This document shows, piece after piece, positions 7,588 through 16,286 of a stretch of DNA of 64,000 nt (the stretch's first letter is position 1; every line of letters begins with the position of its first letter). Origin of the DNA: Pseudomonadota bacterium (GTDB lineage Bacteria; Pseudomonadota; Gammaproteobacteria; Steroidobacterales; Woeseiaceae); the NCBI GenBank assembly GCA_022560695.1, contig JADFSP010000001.1:124001-188000 (forward strand), in the 5' to 3' direction. Both the position numbers and the translations under genes were made by a program. The notes under the pieces are model-generated. The model saw nothing but the letters and a program-made list of their open reading frames with translations, was not told the origin of the DNA and ran no database searches.

Positions 7588-10038
7588 ATGATCGGCAGAG
7601 AAATTCCGCGCTACCTGCTGTTCGCCATAACGACCGGCGTCGCCGTCATGGTCATCATACTGTCGATGTTCTACGGTCAATATCGCTGGCTGGCCGGTGA
7701 AATCATCGCTACGAGTTCTGTCGAGCATGACATAGTTCTCAAGGCAAGCTACGAACGGCGCATGCGATCGAAAATGCACGCGATCGCCGACCGCTTTGCC
7801 GCAGGAATCGATATTTCGGATGCCGCAGCGGTTTTCGCGACCATGGACCGAGCGCTGTCGGAAAACACCAACATGACCGGGCTGCGCTTCACGGCCAGCA
7901 GTCAGCGGGAGTTCTCGACAGGCAGCTTCCCAATCGCCGACATCAATACGCCGGTCACGTGGCTGCCCGACCGACTCGTCATGACGTATCCGGTCGTCGC
8001 GGCCGGCCGTCGCGTCGGCGAACTTGCCGCTTCATTTCAATTGACCCAATTGCGAGCTGAATCAGCAGCATTCGCACAACAGCTTGTCGCCATGAAACTC
8101 GAAAGTCGGCGCATTAGTTTCCTGTGGATAGGATTCGGCACGCTCTTTACGCTGGCGCTGTGCGGTGCGCTCGTATGGATGATCGTGCGCAACCAGACTG
8201 CACGAATTCAAGCGTTGAAATTGCAGGCCAGGAAACTGCGAGATTCCGATTTCGGCGAGTTGCTGCCCGAAAATCGTGGCGACGAAATCGGACAGCTGGC
8301 GGCCGTGTTCAATGACATGCGCGCCAAGCTCAGATCGACAACAATTTCCCGTGACTACCTGAACAGCATACTCTCGAGCATGAACGATGCGATTATCGTG
8401 ACGACACAAAATGGCACGATCAAGCGTGTCAATAACGCAACGACCCGCCTGCTCGGGTACGAGAAAGAAGACCTGCTCAACATGTCGATCGATTTCATCG
8501 TCAACACGGAGAAGAGCGGGTCATTGATAAATGATGCACCCTCCGGGTTGCCCAAGGAGGTATTTTTCAAGGATCGCAATGGCCAATCCATCCCTGTGTC
8601 CTATACGTGCTCCATTCTCCGCGGCAGGGAAGCCGAGTCCGGCGATCGTATCTTTGCGGCACAGAACATTACCGAGAGGCGACGGGCCGAGAAGCGCATT
8701 CGATACCTCGCAAGAATAGACGCGCTTACCAAGATCCCGAATCGTATGCAATTTCAACACCTGTTGCAGCGTGCCATCGCCCGCGCACGCCGCAACGCCA
8801 CGTCATTGTGCCTCTTGTATATCGACATCGATCGCTTCAAGGACATCAACGACACCTTCGGTCACGGCGCCGGCGATACGACGTTGGAAACTGTCGCCGG
8901 GCGCCTTCGGTCAGCCCTGCCCAAAAAGACCGTGATCGGCCGGCTTGCCGGTGATGAATTTGCTGTGATCGTCGAGTGCCCGGACCAGGACAGCGCCGCA
9001 ACGAGCAGCACGGACAAATTGGCACAACAGTTGCTCGACAGCCTTGCAGAGCCGTTTTTCGAGCAAGGTCACGAGGTGTTCATGACCGCCAGCATAGGTA
9101 TCGCGTTCTTCCCGCTTGACGCCCGGAATGTCATCGATTTGATTCGTAACGCCGACGCTGCCCTCTATCATTGCAAGAAGTCCGGGGGCAATGTCTATTC
9201 TTATTACTCGCCGGACATGAATGAAGCAACGGTCGAACGCCTGATGACGAAGAGCAAACTAAAACGCGCATTCGAGCGGGATGAGTTGCTGGTGCACTAC
9301 CAGCCGAAGTATGACCTCGAGACCGGCGAGGTCTTTGGTGCCGAAGCATTGGTGCGGTGGGAATTGCCCGAGCGAGGAATGATTCTGCCGTCTGACTTCA
9401 TTCCGATTGCCGAGGAGACCCACCTGATTATTGAAATCGGTGAATGGGTGCTCGACAAGGTCTGCGAGGACTTTCGCTGCTGGCAGAGATCGGTGTCATC
9501 GCCCGGCCGCGTGTCCGTCAATCTGTCGCTCAAGCAGCTCCGCCAGGCGAACTTCACGGACAGAATACGCTCAATTCTAAGGAGCTACGAGGTATCGCCG
9601 ACGTCCCTGGAGCTGGAAATCACAGAGACGACATTGATGGAGGACCCTGAGCGCACAATCAAATTGCTCAATCAGCTCTATGCGTTGGGGTTGCATCTCG
9701 CCATCGACGATTTCGGTACCGGATACTCGTCGCTAAGCGCACTGCAGCAATTTCCTATCAATACCTTGAAGATCGACAAGTCATTTGTCCGCGATGTTGC
9801 CAGTAACCCGGATGACGCTACAATCATAAGTACGATTATTCAAATGGGCAGGAACCTCAACTTGGATGTCGTCGCTGAGGGCGTCGAAACAGAAGATCAA
9901 TTGAATTGTTTGCAACAACTCGGGTGCACTTACGTCCAGGGCCTGTTGTTCGGCCATCCCATGAGCTCCGACGACTACCTCGAACTGTTACTCGCACAAG
10001 CCGAGGGAACCGATACGTACCAGGCGTTGTTCGGCTAG
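7588..10038 (+). CDS. membrane-bound HAMP-PAS-GGDEF-EAL cyclic-di-GMP signalling protein
   Basis: 816 residues. Transmembrane segments at about 10-30 and 177-200 enclose a periplasmic sensor domain. A HAMP domain (to about 250), a PAS domain (about 257-370), a GGDEF domain (about 380-545; signature AGDEF) and an EAL domain (about 556-800; EALVRWE, ITETTLMED, DDFGTGYSSL, KIDKSFV) follow. The EAL catalytic motifs are intact, so phosphodiesterase activity is likely. The GGDEF motif is a usable variant, but the RxxD product-inhibition site five residues before it is absent. The protein probably converts a periplasmic or PAS-sensed signal into a change in c-di-GMP. It is monocistronic. Confidence 0.9.
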   Translation: MIGREIPRYLLFAITTGVAVMVIILSMFYGQYRWLAGEIIATSSVEHDIVLKASYERRMRSKMHAIADRFAAGIDISDAAAVFATMDRALSENTNMTGLRFTASSQREFSTGSFPIADINTPVTWLPDRLVMTYPVVAAGRRVGELAASFQLTQLRAESAAFAQQLVAMKLESRRISFLWIGFGTLFTLALCGALVWMIVRNQTARIQALKLQARKLRDSDFGELLPENRGDEIGQLAAVFNDMRAKLRSTTISRDYLNSILSSMNDAIIVTTQNGTIKRVNNATTRLLGYEKEDLLNMSIDFIVNTEKSGSLINDAPSGLPKEVFFKDRNGQSIPVSYTCSILRGREAESGDRIFAAQNITERRRAEKRIRYLARIDALTKIPNRMQFQHLLQRAIARARRNATSLCLLYIDIDRFKDINDTFGHGAGDTTLETVAGRLRSALPKKTVIGRLAGDEFAVIVECPDQDSAATSSTDKLAQQLLDSLAEPFFEQGHEVFMTASIGIAFFPLDARNVIDLIRNADAALYHCKKSGGNVYSYYSPDMNEATVERLMTKSKLKRAFERDELLVHYQPKYDLETGEVFGAEALVRWELPERGMILPSDFIPIAEETHLIIEIGEWVLDKVCEDFRCWQRSVSSPGRVSVNLSLKQLRQANFTDRIRSILRSYEVSPTSLELEITETTLMEDPERTIKLLNQLYALGLHLAIDDFGTGYSSLSALQQFPINTLKIDKSFVRDVASNPDDATIISTIIQMGRNLNLDVVAEGVETEDQLNCLQQLGCTYVQGLLFGHPMSSDDYLELLLAQAEGTDTYQALFG

Positions 10039-10273
10039 CACACGTCACTGCATTATTCGAAATCACGCTAAAAACAACGGCTTATCCCTCGGCACGACAC
10101 GCATCACACATTGCATCGCTGTACCGACCAGCGTTGTTCTGCTGTTATCGTCAGGCCGTCCACTCGAGACACCGGCTTCACTCGCGACGGCCGTCGTGAT
10201 TAAATATGCAGACCATGCTGAACCGGGCTGGCGATAAACATCGAGTCGCCGGACCCATACCAGAATTGAGCCG

Positions 10274-10633
10274 ATGATCAGAACAACTCTATTTGCGATT
10301 GCCGTCAACATGCTGCTTGCTGCACCGGGAGCATTCGCCTGCGATTATCCGCGCCGTGCAAGTATTGCCGATGGCGCCACGGCGACCAAAGATGAAATGA
10401 TCGTGAGTCAGAAAACGGTCAAAAAATATATGGCGGCCATGGACGAATACCTGACGTGCCTTGAAACCGAAGAAGAAGACACCGTAGCCGGTCTGAATAG
10501 CCCGGAGATAAGCGAGCTGCAGCAGCGCGAGTCGATCCTCGCCAAGAAGTACAACGCAGCAATCGCGGAGATGGAAATCATTGCCGCCGAGTTCAACGTG
10601 CAGGTTCGCGCTTACAAGGAACGGGCAAAATAA
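10274..10633 (+). CDS. small secreted protein of unknown function
   Basis: 119 residues starting with a clear Sec signal peptide (hydrophobic stretch to APGAFA, cleavage before CDYPRR), giving a mature periplasmic protein of about 97 residues. The mature part is predicted helical, acidic in the middle (TEEEDT), and has two cysteines (the first mature residue and one in YLTCLE) that could pair. I do not recognise a family. The first mature residue being Cys is not a lipobox, since the preceding residues AFA are not the usual L-[AS]-[GA]. It converges on the psp operon. Confidence 0.6.
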   Translation: MIRTTLFAIAVNMLLAAPGAFACDYPRRASIADGATATKDEMIVSQKTVKKYMAAMDEYLTCLETEEEDTVAGLNSPEISELQQRESILAKKYNAAIAEMEIIAAEFNVQVRAYKERAK

Positions 10634-10689
10634 TCTCTGCCAACCGCAGTGCGTGCATTTTCCGGCGCGCCGGACAATCCGCCGATACG

Positions 10690-10908
10690 CTAGAGCCTGT
10701 TGATCTCCTGCTTGAGATCAAATTTTTTCTCGGTCACGATACGCTCCAGTACCTGCATGCGTTTTTCGATTTGCTCGAGCTGTAACAGCGTTTCCCGGAG
10801 GTCCGAACTGCTGTCCTGCCGGCGTGCGCGCAGCTTCAAATAATGCTGCACCGTACTGGCCGTACAGGCAATAGCGACGATGCAAACGACGAAGAATAAG
10901 CTGCTCAT
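10690..10908 (-). CDS. PspB-like small membrane protein at the end of the psp operon
   Basis: 72 residues: one N-terminal transmembrane helix (about 3-22) followed by a charged coiled-coil segment with LLQLEQIEKRMQVLERI, the same layout as PspB and ending in the ...LExIvxE pattern. It is the last gene of the psp operon, 25 bases after the second pspC. It is probably a duplicated PspB or a PspB-like partner of the long PspC; the assignment rests on size, topology and position rather than on close similarity. Confidence 0.6.
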   Translation of the reverse strand: MSSLFFVVCIVAIACTASTVQHYLKLRARRQDSSSDLRETLLQLEQIEKRMQVLERIVTEKKFDLKQEINRL

Positions 10909-10933
10909 CGACGAAGTCCTTTGTTTATTGTGG

Positions 10934-11329
10934 TCATCGGTCCTGCAATTTTTGAAATTCCCGGTCCAGCTGATAACGGGACGATGTCACGTATTTCTCG
11001 ATCCGGGCAAGGCGTCGATCGAGTGACTTGAATCGACTGCGCAGGTCACCCATCGTTTGCGTCGGCGACGACCGCAACGCCTTTCTGAATTCCGGATCGG
11101 CCTGCCCGGCTCCACCCTTTAGAGGCCTCGCGGGCACAAGCACCACTATCGCGATATAGGCTACCACGGTCATGAGGGTCGCCATGAAGAAAGCGATGAC
11201 CGTCAGGATACGAGTTACACGAAGATTGAAGCCGAAATAATCCGCGACGCCCGCACACACACCGCCCAGAATGGCCTGGTCTGCGCTGCGGAAGAAGCGG
11301 CGACCTGAAGACGATGCGTACGGACTCAT
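10934..11329 (-). CDS. PspC-domain protein with C-terminal coiled coil
   Basis: 131 residues. A PspC domain (FFRSADQAILGGVCAGVADYF) leads into a transmembrane helix (about 48-70), then a linker and a C-terminal helical segment (LRSRFKSLDRRLARIEKYV) that could pair with PspA or the small PspB-like protein. PspC senses envelope damage and recruits PspA. The ATG at 11329 is chosen because it overlaps the stop of the upstream pspC by ATGA and has GGAG six bases upstream; the longer frame would start inside that ribosome binding site. The second of two consecutive pspC genes. Confidence 0.8.
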   Translation of the reverse strand: MSPYASSSGRRFFRSADQAILGGVCAGVADYFGFNLRVTRILTVIAFFMATLMTVVAYIAIVVLVPARPLKGGAGQADPEFRKALRSSPTQTMGDLRSRFKSLDRRLARIEKYVTSSRYQLDREFQKLQDR

Positions 11330-11619
11330 GAATTGCTCCAATAGTCGTCCCTGTCACGCCGCCAGAATTGATGCTCCGCTTCCTGCCCCGAAAATATCAA
11401 CGGCTTTTCGCGTATCAGAATTGTCGCACCGAGATAGATTGCTGCCGTCAGCCAGAAGCACACGGCCAAACTGACGACGGCTATGATTCTTACCGCGCCT
11501 GCCTGAAGATTGAAACGATCGGCGATGCCAGCACAGACGCCGAATATCCAACCGGCCTCGCGGTCGCGATACAGGCCACGCAGCGGCCCGTAATCGATAT
11601 TCCAGGCGCGTTGAGTCAT
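11326..11619 (-). CDS. pspC: phage shock protein C (PspC)
   Basis: 97 residues. The PspC domain starts near residue 15 (LYRDREAGWIFGVCAGIADRF) and is followed by a hydrophobic helix (about 40-68). Inner-membrane sensor/transducer that with PspB relieves PspA repression of PspF under membrane stress. It overlaps pspB upstream (ATGA) and the second pspC downstream (ATGA). Short C-terminal tail, unlike the paralog that follows. Confidence 0.85.
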   Translation of the reverse strand: MTQRAWNIDYGPLRGLYRDREAGWIFGVCAGIADRFNLQAGAVRIIAVVSLAVCFWLTAAIYLGATILIREKPLIFSGQEAEHQFWRRDRDDYWSNS

Positions 11620-11843
11620 GATTTTTTTCTCCCGTCCGATACTTCATCGTCAAGAATTTCTTCCAGCGTCACCAGCCGGTCCTCGAGACGCTGTGACAAC
11701 ATCCATAGGTCCTCGAGCATCTGCTCGTCGTCTGTCGAGATTTCGCGAGATTGTTTCCACTTCGTCACAAAGTGCATGACGACAATTAGCGGCGCAACAA
11801 TGGTCAGGAACAGTACGATCGCAAGCGTGAGCAATTCACTCAT
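11616..11843 (-). CDS. pspB: phage shock protein B (PspB)
   Basis: 75 residues with an N-terminal transmembrane helix (about 5-26) and a cytoplasmic coiled coil ending in RLVTLEEILDDE, which matches the C-terminal half of PspB (ALESILD). It works with PspC at the inner membrane to sense envelope stress. Six bases after pspA and overlapping pspC by four, in the classical A-B-C order. Confidence 0.85.
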   Translation of the reverse strand: MSELLTLAIVLFLTIVAPLIVVMHFVTKWKQSREISTDDEQMLEDLWMLSQRLEDRLVTLEEILDDEVSDGRKKS

Positions 11844-11849
11844 CTCGAA

Positions 11850-12536
11850 TTACTTGGCCTTTGCCGATTGTTCCGGCTTGCCCGAAACGCGTCGCTTCAA
11901 GTCGCTCAGTTCCTTTTGTACGGACTCTTCAGCCTCGAGGCCCGCGAACTCGTGTTTGAGGTCCTTCGGTAACCCGAGGTCATAGGCCTCGATGCGGCCC
12001 TCAACATCGTCGATGCGCCGTGCGTACTGCTCGAAACGCACGATGGCGTCCTCGATCTTGTAGTCGTAAATTTTCCTGCGCGCCGCAAGACGGCTGTTTG
12101 CCGTCTTGTGACGTGCCAGTAACGCTTTCTGGCGCCCTTTGGCATCCTGCAATTTGCTCTCCAGTCGGGCGATGTCCTCATTCAGCTTAGCGAGCCCCTC
12201 GTCAACGGCGAGATAATCCTGCTTGAGTACATCTGTCGCAGCGGCGACGCGTGATTTTTCGACCAGCGCGGCCTTGGCCAGGTCTTCCCGACCCTTGCGC
12301 ATCGCCAGCTCTGCCTTGTCTCCCCAGTCCAGCAATTCGCCTTCAAGCGACTCGAGCTTGCGGTTGAGGTCTTTCTTGTCCGCAATTGAGCGCGCGGCAG
12401 CAGACCGAACTTCGACGAGCGTGTCCTCCATCTCCTGAATCATCAGGCGGACGATTTTCTCCGGATCCTCGGCCTTGTCGAGAATCGCGTTGATATTGGA
12501 GTTCACGATGTCACTGAATCTCGTGAAAATACCCAT
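11850..12536 (-). CDS. pspA: phage shock protein A (PspA/IM30 family)
   Basis: 228 residues, nearly the length of E. coli PspA, with the family N-terminus (MGIFTRFSDIVNSNINAILD; then ...EDPEKIVRLMIQEMED) and long coiled-coil helices throughout. A peripheral inner-membrane ESCRT-III-like protein that binds damaged membranes and, when unstressed, inhibits the ATPase of PspF. The start has AGAGGA seven bases upstream. A sigma-54 promoter lies about 40 bases upstream and the activator gene pspF is divergent. First gene of a five-gene operon. Confidence 0.93.
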   Translation of the reverse strand: MGIFTRFSDIVNSNINAILDKAEDPEKIVRLMIQEMEDTLVEVRSAAARSIADKKDLNRKLESLEGELLDWGDKAELAMRKGREDLAKAALVEKSRVAAATDVLKQDYLAVDEGLAKLNEDIARLESKLQDAKGRQKALLARHKTANSRLAARRKIYDYKIEDAIVRFEQYARRIDDVEGRIEAYDLGLPKDLKHEFAGLEAEESVQKELSDLKRRVSGKPEQSAKAK

Positions 12537-12576
12537 GAATTTGTCCTCTTACTTGCTAGAAACTCACAGTAAACAC

Positions 12577-12592
12577 TGCAGTTTCTGTGCCA
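12577..12592 (-). promoter_or_regulatory. sigma-54 (-24/-12) promoter of the psp operon
   Basis: On the minus strand the sequence reads TGGCAC-AGAAA-CTGCA, matching the RpoN consensus TGGCAC-N5-TTGCW at all but one base, with GG and GC at the correct distance. The predicted start site is about 30 bases before the pspA ATG. PspF, encoded divergently, is the expected activator; its binding sites should be in 12600-12690. Confidence 0.85.
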
Positions 12593-12725
12593 ACCACGGC
12601 AAATTCTGCTAAATCATTGTTTCCACAAAGACTATTGGGTATCGCCGCAGACCTCGTGAACCCCTGCTTCTGGCTTAAACCGCTATAAGTTGGTATCTTT
12701 CACTAGAATATGGTTAACTTCGCCA

Positions 12726-13736
12726 ATGAACGCCGATCGCCCCGTGCAACAAATCATCGGCGAAGCACCGGTTTTTCTCGAAATGCTCGAGCACGTGTCG
12801 CGTGCCGCCGTTTTGTCCAAACCCGTACTCGTCGTCGGCGAGCGCGGTACCGGCAAGGAGCTGATCGCCTCGCGCCTGCATTACCTGTCCGAGCGCTGGG
12901 AAAACCCTGTCGTCAAGGTGAATTGCGCGGCGCTGACCGAGTCGATACTCGAGTCGGAGTTGTTCGGACACGAAGCAGGTGCGTTCACCGGCGCCATCAG
13001 GACGCATATCGGCCACTTCGAACGAGCCGACGGCGGTACGTTGATTCTCGACGAGCTGGCAACAATTTCGTTGCGCATGCAGGAAAAAATTCTACGCGTG
13101 ATTGAATACGGCGAGATTCAGAGAGTCGGTGGCTCTGAAATCCTGATAGCCGATGTCAGGATCGTCGGAGCCACCAACGCGGACCTTCAGGCTCTGGCGG
13201 CTGAGGGCCGGTTTCGAAGGGATCTGCTGGACCGGCTTGCTTTCGACGTGATCACGGTGCCGCCGTTGCGCGCCCGCATTGAGGACATATTGCCGCTTGC
13301 CTACGCGTTCGCGATTAACATGGCGAGCGAACTCAAACGACCCCTGTTTCCTGGCTTCAGCCCACGCGCCTCATCGGCACTGCTGCAGCACGACTGGCCC
13401 GGCAATGTCAGAGAACTGAAGAACACGGTGGAGCGCTCTGTGTATCGGTCCGGCGATCCCGACAAGGTCATCGCATCAATCGCGTTCGATCCGTTCGACT
13501 CACCCTTCAAGCTCGCCTCGAATGAGCAGACGCATGCAGTGCAAACGCGGCAGCGGCGCACGCCGCTATTGCCCATGGATCTCACCCGAAGGCTCCTGGA
13601 TACAGAGAAAGATTGTCTGCAGGCGGCCCTGGAAAAGGCCCGCTTCAATCAGCGCCTGGCCGCCGATCTTCTCGGCCTCAGCTACCACCAACTGCGGGGC
13701 AAGTTACGCAAGCACGGCTTGAGCACCCAGCCGTAG
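12726..13736 (+). CDS. pspF: sigma-54-dependent activator PspF
   Basis: 336-residue bacterial enhancer-binding protein made only of an AAA+ domain and a DNA-binding domain, without a receiver domain, as in PspF. Visible are Walker A (GERGTGKE), the sigma-54-contacting loop GAFTGA, Walker B (GGTLILDEL), the sensor/arginine-finger region (FRRDLLDRL) and a C-terminal Fis-type helix-turn-helix (NQRLAADLLGLSYHQLRGKLRKH). It drives the divergent psp operon and is held inactive by PspA. The ATG at 12726 gives the normal N-terminus (QQIIGEAPVF); the frame extends upstream to a TTG at 12690 without homology. Confidence 0.92.
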   Translation: MNADRPVQQIIGEAPVFLEMLEHVSRAAVLSKPVLVVGERGTGKELIASRLHYLSERWENPVVKVNCAALTESILESELFGHEAGAFTGAIRTHIGHFERADGGTLILDELATISLRMQEKILRVIEYGEIQRVGGSEILIADVRIVGATNADLQALAAEGRFRRDLLDRLAFDVITVPPLRARIEDILPLAYAFAINMASELKRPLFPGFSPRASSALLQHDWPGNVRELKNTVERSVYRSGDPDKVIASIAFDPFDSPFKLASNEQTHAVQTRQRRTPLLPMDLTRRLLDTEKDCLQAALEKARFNQRLAADLLGLSYHQLRGKLRKHGLSTQP

Positions 13737-13746
13737 CCGCACCGAC

Positions 13747-14661
13747 TCAGGACTCATCGCGATAGCGGCGAATGTAGATAGCGGCAGTCGTGAACAATCC
13801 ACAAACGACCAGTCCAAGCCACATGCTCGGGCTGGACAGGAATCTGGCAAGATCGATCTTCGCTAGCAGGCTCGCCGTGTCTGCCGCAATCTGAAAGTTG
13901 TCTTCATCGAAAATCCTGGACACATCGATGCCTTTGAATAGCGGCGGCCTGACTGATCGGACAAAAATTGCGTCCCAGAACAACGACGTGGAAGATACCA
14001 TTTTTTCGAGCATTGGCACGACGAACATCGGCAAGAACGCAATCAACAATGGTGAGCGCCTGGTGAACACCGACACGAACAAAAACCATCCGATCAACGG
14101 CGACAGCCACAGAGGCATTGCCACAGCAATGATCAATGTTGCAGCCCAGTTGTCGAACAACGGCGCCGCACTCCACAGAAGATGTCCGGCGTCACCACCC
14201 TGAATGCTCAGCCAGATGCTCCACAAGATCAGGTTCAACAAATGAGTTACGACAACAAAAGCGAAGGCTGTCAACGGGATGACCAGGACCGCCGTCAGGA
14301 GTTTCGAGATCACCGTCTCCGCATCGGTCACCGGCAATGAGCGCCAGAACAGAATGCTCTTGTCCCTGCGCTCCGCGTACAAGGCATCAAGGCTGTAGAA
14401 GATCATCAGAATCCATGCGCCCAGCGCAAAGATTGACGTAAAAACCATCAGGATGGCAGTAATGGCGGCCTGACGTTCGATCTCCCCGGCGCTCGATGCA
14501 CCAATGATTGCAAGGTCGACTTCGTGCCCGAACGCCGAGATCGTCACCTGGCCGGTCAGCGACATCAGCGACATGACAAGCGCAATGACGAGCGGCGCAA
14601 TATAGATCGCGCGGTGTTCCCAGAGCTCGCGTCGAACCAGTGACAGCTGATTACTGATCAT
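13747..14661 (-). CDS. ABC-2 type transporter permease
   Basis: 304 residues with about six hydrophobic segments (near 18-36, 68-90, 115-145, 175-200, 205-225 and 278-296), typical of a polytopic ABC exporter subunit. It overlaps the ATPase gene upstream by four bases, so the two form one transporter. The substrate is unknown. YtrA-regulated exporters of this kind are usually induced by cell-envelope-active antibiotics, but nothing here identifies the inducer. Confidence 0.8.
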   Translation of the reverse strand: MISNQLSLVRRELWEHRAIYIAPLVIALVMSLMSLTGQVTISAFGHEVDLAIIGASSAGEIERQAAITAILMVFTSIFALGAWILMIFYSLDALYAERRDKSILFWRSLPVTDAETVISKLLTAVLVIPLTAFAFVVVTHLLNLILWSIWLSIQGGDAGHLLWSAAPLFDNWAATLIIAVAMPLWLSPLIGWFLFVSVFTRRSPLLIAFLPMFVVPMLEKMVSSTSLFWDAIFVRSVRPPLFKGIDVSRIFDEDNFQIAADTASLLAKIDLARFLSSPSMWLGLVVCGLFTTAAIYIRRYRDES

Positions 14662-15515
14662 GCTGCGGCCCCCTTTACTTTGGCGACGAACAGATCGGCG
14701 ACGGATGGTGTGCGCAGCTCACCCAGATCCGCGAGCTGTTCCCGGCTCACTCCCTCGAACACCATGGCCTTCTTGCCGAAAACATCACGTTCGAATATCG
14801 GTCCGAAGCTGCGGGCCTTGTCAGCATTGTCGCCGCTGGCCATCAGCTCGGAGTATTGTCCGGCAAGCGAATCCATCGTGGTGTCGAGGATAATGCGGCC
14901 TTCATTGATGAACATGATGTCAGTCAGCAAGTTCTCGATTTCCTCGACCTGGTGCGTCGTGATCAGGATCGTGCGCTCACCATCAAAGTAGTCATTCAGC
15001 AAATTGCCGTAGAACTCCTTGCGAAAAATGATGTCGAGGCCCAGAGTCGGCTCATCGAGTACCAGCAGCCGGGCGTCGATCGCCGTAATAATGGACAAGT
15101 GCAGCTGCGTCACCATTCCCTTCGATAACTGACGAACCTTTGCGTCCGGTCGAACCTTCGTGTGGCTGAGCAATTCCTGAGCGCGCGACATCGAGAAATT
15201 CGGATGCGTCGCTGCCATGAAGTTCAGCAATTGCGAAACTCGAATCCAGCGCGGCAGTACCGCAACATCGGCAATAAAACAGATGTTCCGCATGAGCTCC
15301 TTGCGCTGACGAAACGGGTCAAGGCCGAGCACGGACAACTCGCCATCACAGTCAGTCAATCCCAGCAACGCCTTCAATAACGTCGTCTTGCCGGCGCCGT
15401 TCGGTCCGATCAGGCCCATAATCCTGCCTTGCTCAATTTCGAAGCTCACGTTATCGACGGCCAGAACGTCTCCAAAACGCTTCGACACACCACGGGCGGT
15501 GACCAGGCTAGTCAT
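14658..15515 (-). CDS. ABC transporter ATP-binding protein
   Basis: 285 residues. Walker A GPNGAGKTT, Q-loop, signature LSKGMVTQLHLS (a degenerate LSGGQ), Walker B LLVLDEPTLGLD and switch histidine TTHQVEE are all present. The C-terminal 60 residues form an accessory domain common in antibiotic and bacteriocin exporters. The start overlaps the upstream GntR regulator gene and the stop overlaps the permease gene, so regulator, ATPase and permease are made from one message. Confidence 0.88.
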   Translation of the reverse strand: MTSLVTARGVSKRFGDVLAVDNVSFEIEQGRIMGLIGPNGAGKTTLLKALLGLTDCDGELSVLGLDPFRQRKELMRNICFIADVAVLPRWIRVSQLLNFMAATHPNFSMSRAQELLSHTKVRPDAKVRQLSKGMVTQLHLSIITAIDARLLVLDEPTLGLDIIFRKEFYGNLLNDYFDGERTILITTHQVEEIENLLTDIMFINEGRIILDTTMDSLAGQYSELMASGDNADKARSFGPIFERDVFGKKAMVFEGVSREQLADLGELRTPSVADLFVAKVKGAAA

Positions 15516-15891
15516 TGTTGTCTCCCTTTTCCCCGGCCTTGCTTGCCTTGGCGAGCAGGTCAGCCGCGTCGAGCCCTAACCTGTTAATTCTCTCTACGAC
15601 CTTCGGCCATTCCTTTTCGATAAACCTGCGTCGCTCGTCTTTCAATAATTGCTTTTGCGCACCGTCATTGACGAACATTCCGCGGCCGCGTTTTTTCTCG
15701 ACGAGGCCTTCGTCAACGAGCTCCTGATATCCCTTGAGCACAGTAAGCGGGTTGAGCCGGTACTCGGCTGCGACGTTACGCACCGACGGCAATGCATCGC
15801 CGTCGCCCAAAACGCCCTCAAGTATCATCGCCACCACACGATCGCGCAGTTGCCGATAAATCGGTAAATCTTCATTCCATCTCGGATCCAT
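15508..15891 (-). CDS. GntR-family (YtrA subfamily) transcriptional repressor
   Basis: 127 residues. An N-terminal winged helix (PIYRQLRDRVVAMILEG; then GDALPSVRNVAAEYRLNPLTV and KKRGRGMFV) is followed by only about 50 residues of helical dimerisation tail, the size that defines the YtrA subfamily. The start at ATG 15891 (MDPRWNEDLPIY) is where homology begins; the frame extends further but without similarity. Expected to bind the 26-bp palindrome that covers the operon promoter and so regulate itself and the exporter. Confidence 0.88.
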   Translation of the reverse strand: MDPRWNEDLPIYRQLRDRVVAMILEGVLGDGDALPSVRNVAAEYRLNPLTVLKGYQELVDEGLVEKKRGRGMFVNDGAQKQLLKDERRRFIEKEWPKVVERINRLGLDAADLLAKASKAGEKGDNND

Positions 15892-15901
15892 GGTGACGCC
15901 G

Positions 15902-16222
15902 CTAATCCTGACCTGCCTGACGCCGGCGGAGCCGCAACTGCCCGCCCAGGGCGGCCGACCATTCACCTGCCAGGTCGCGCATGATCGCGTCGTCGAAATT
16001 CATCCCGATGTCGAGTCGCAAGACTTTGATCTGCACATTGTGTGCAGGATCGACCGGCTCCTGGATCACGGTGGCAGAAACCCCGTGCGTCTTGCCCGCG
16101 TCAATGGCGGGTCCGGCTTGTAGCGTTGCGTCCGCCTGTCCGGCAACCAGCGCCACAACCATCAGCAACATGACCGAGAGGCTGATAATCTCGCTCATGT
16201 ATTGAGTAATTTTCGCTTTCAT
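15902..16222 (-). CDS. small membrane protein of unknown function, first gene of the GntR-ABC operon
   Basis: 106 residues with a transmembrane or signal segment (about 12-28, ISLSVMLLMVVALVAG) and an extracytoplasmic tail that is basic at the end. No recognised family. The ATG at 16222 has GGAG seven bases upstream and lies 40 bases past the operator/promoter; ten bases separate it from the regulator gene. The frame stays open much further upstream (to 16780), but that part would cross the promoter and is not coding. Confidence 0.6.
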   Translation of the reverse strand: MKAKITQYMSEIISLSVMLLMVVALVAGQADATLQAGPAIDAGKTHGVSATVIQEPVDPAHNVQIKVLRLDIGMNFDDAIMRDLAGEWSAALGGQLRLRRRQAGQD

Positions 16223-16260
16223 ATCAAAGCTCCGGGCAGCAAAACTGCCGGCTGGTGACA

Positions 16261-16286
16261 TAGTGTTATAGTCAACTATAACACTA
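16261..16286. promoter_or_regulatory. GntR/YtrA operator: perfect 12-bp inverted repeat
   Basis: TAGTGTTATAGT and its exact reverse complement separated by two bases. It covers the -10 and most of the spacer of the operon promoter, so binding would block RNA polymerase. Its place just ahead of a four-gene operon containing a YtrA-type regulator makes that protein the likely ligand. Confidence 0.8.

Noticed and set aside
10661-10674. 14-bp palindrome TCCGGCGCGCCGGA between the small secreted protein gene and the psp operon
   Set aside because: No loop and no T-run; may be a chance GC palindrome rather than a terminator.
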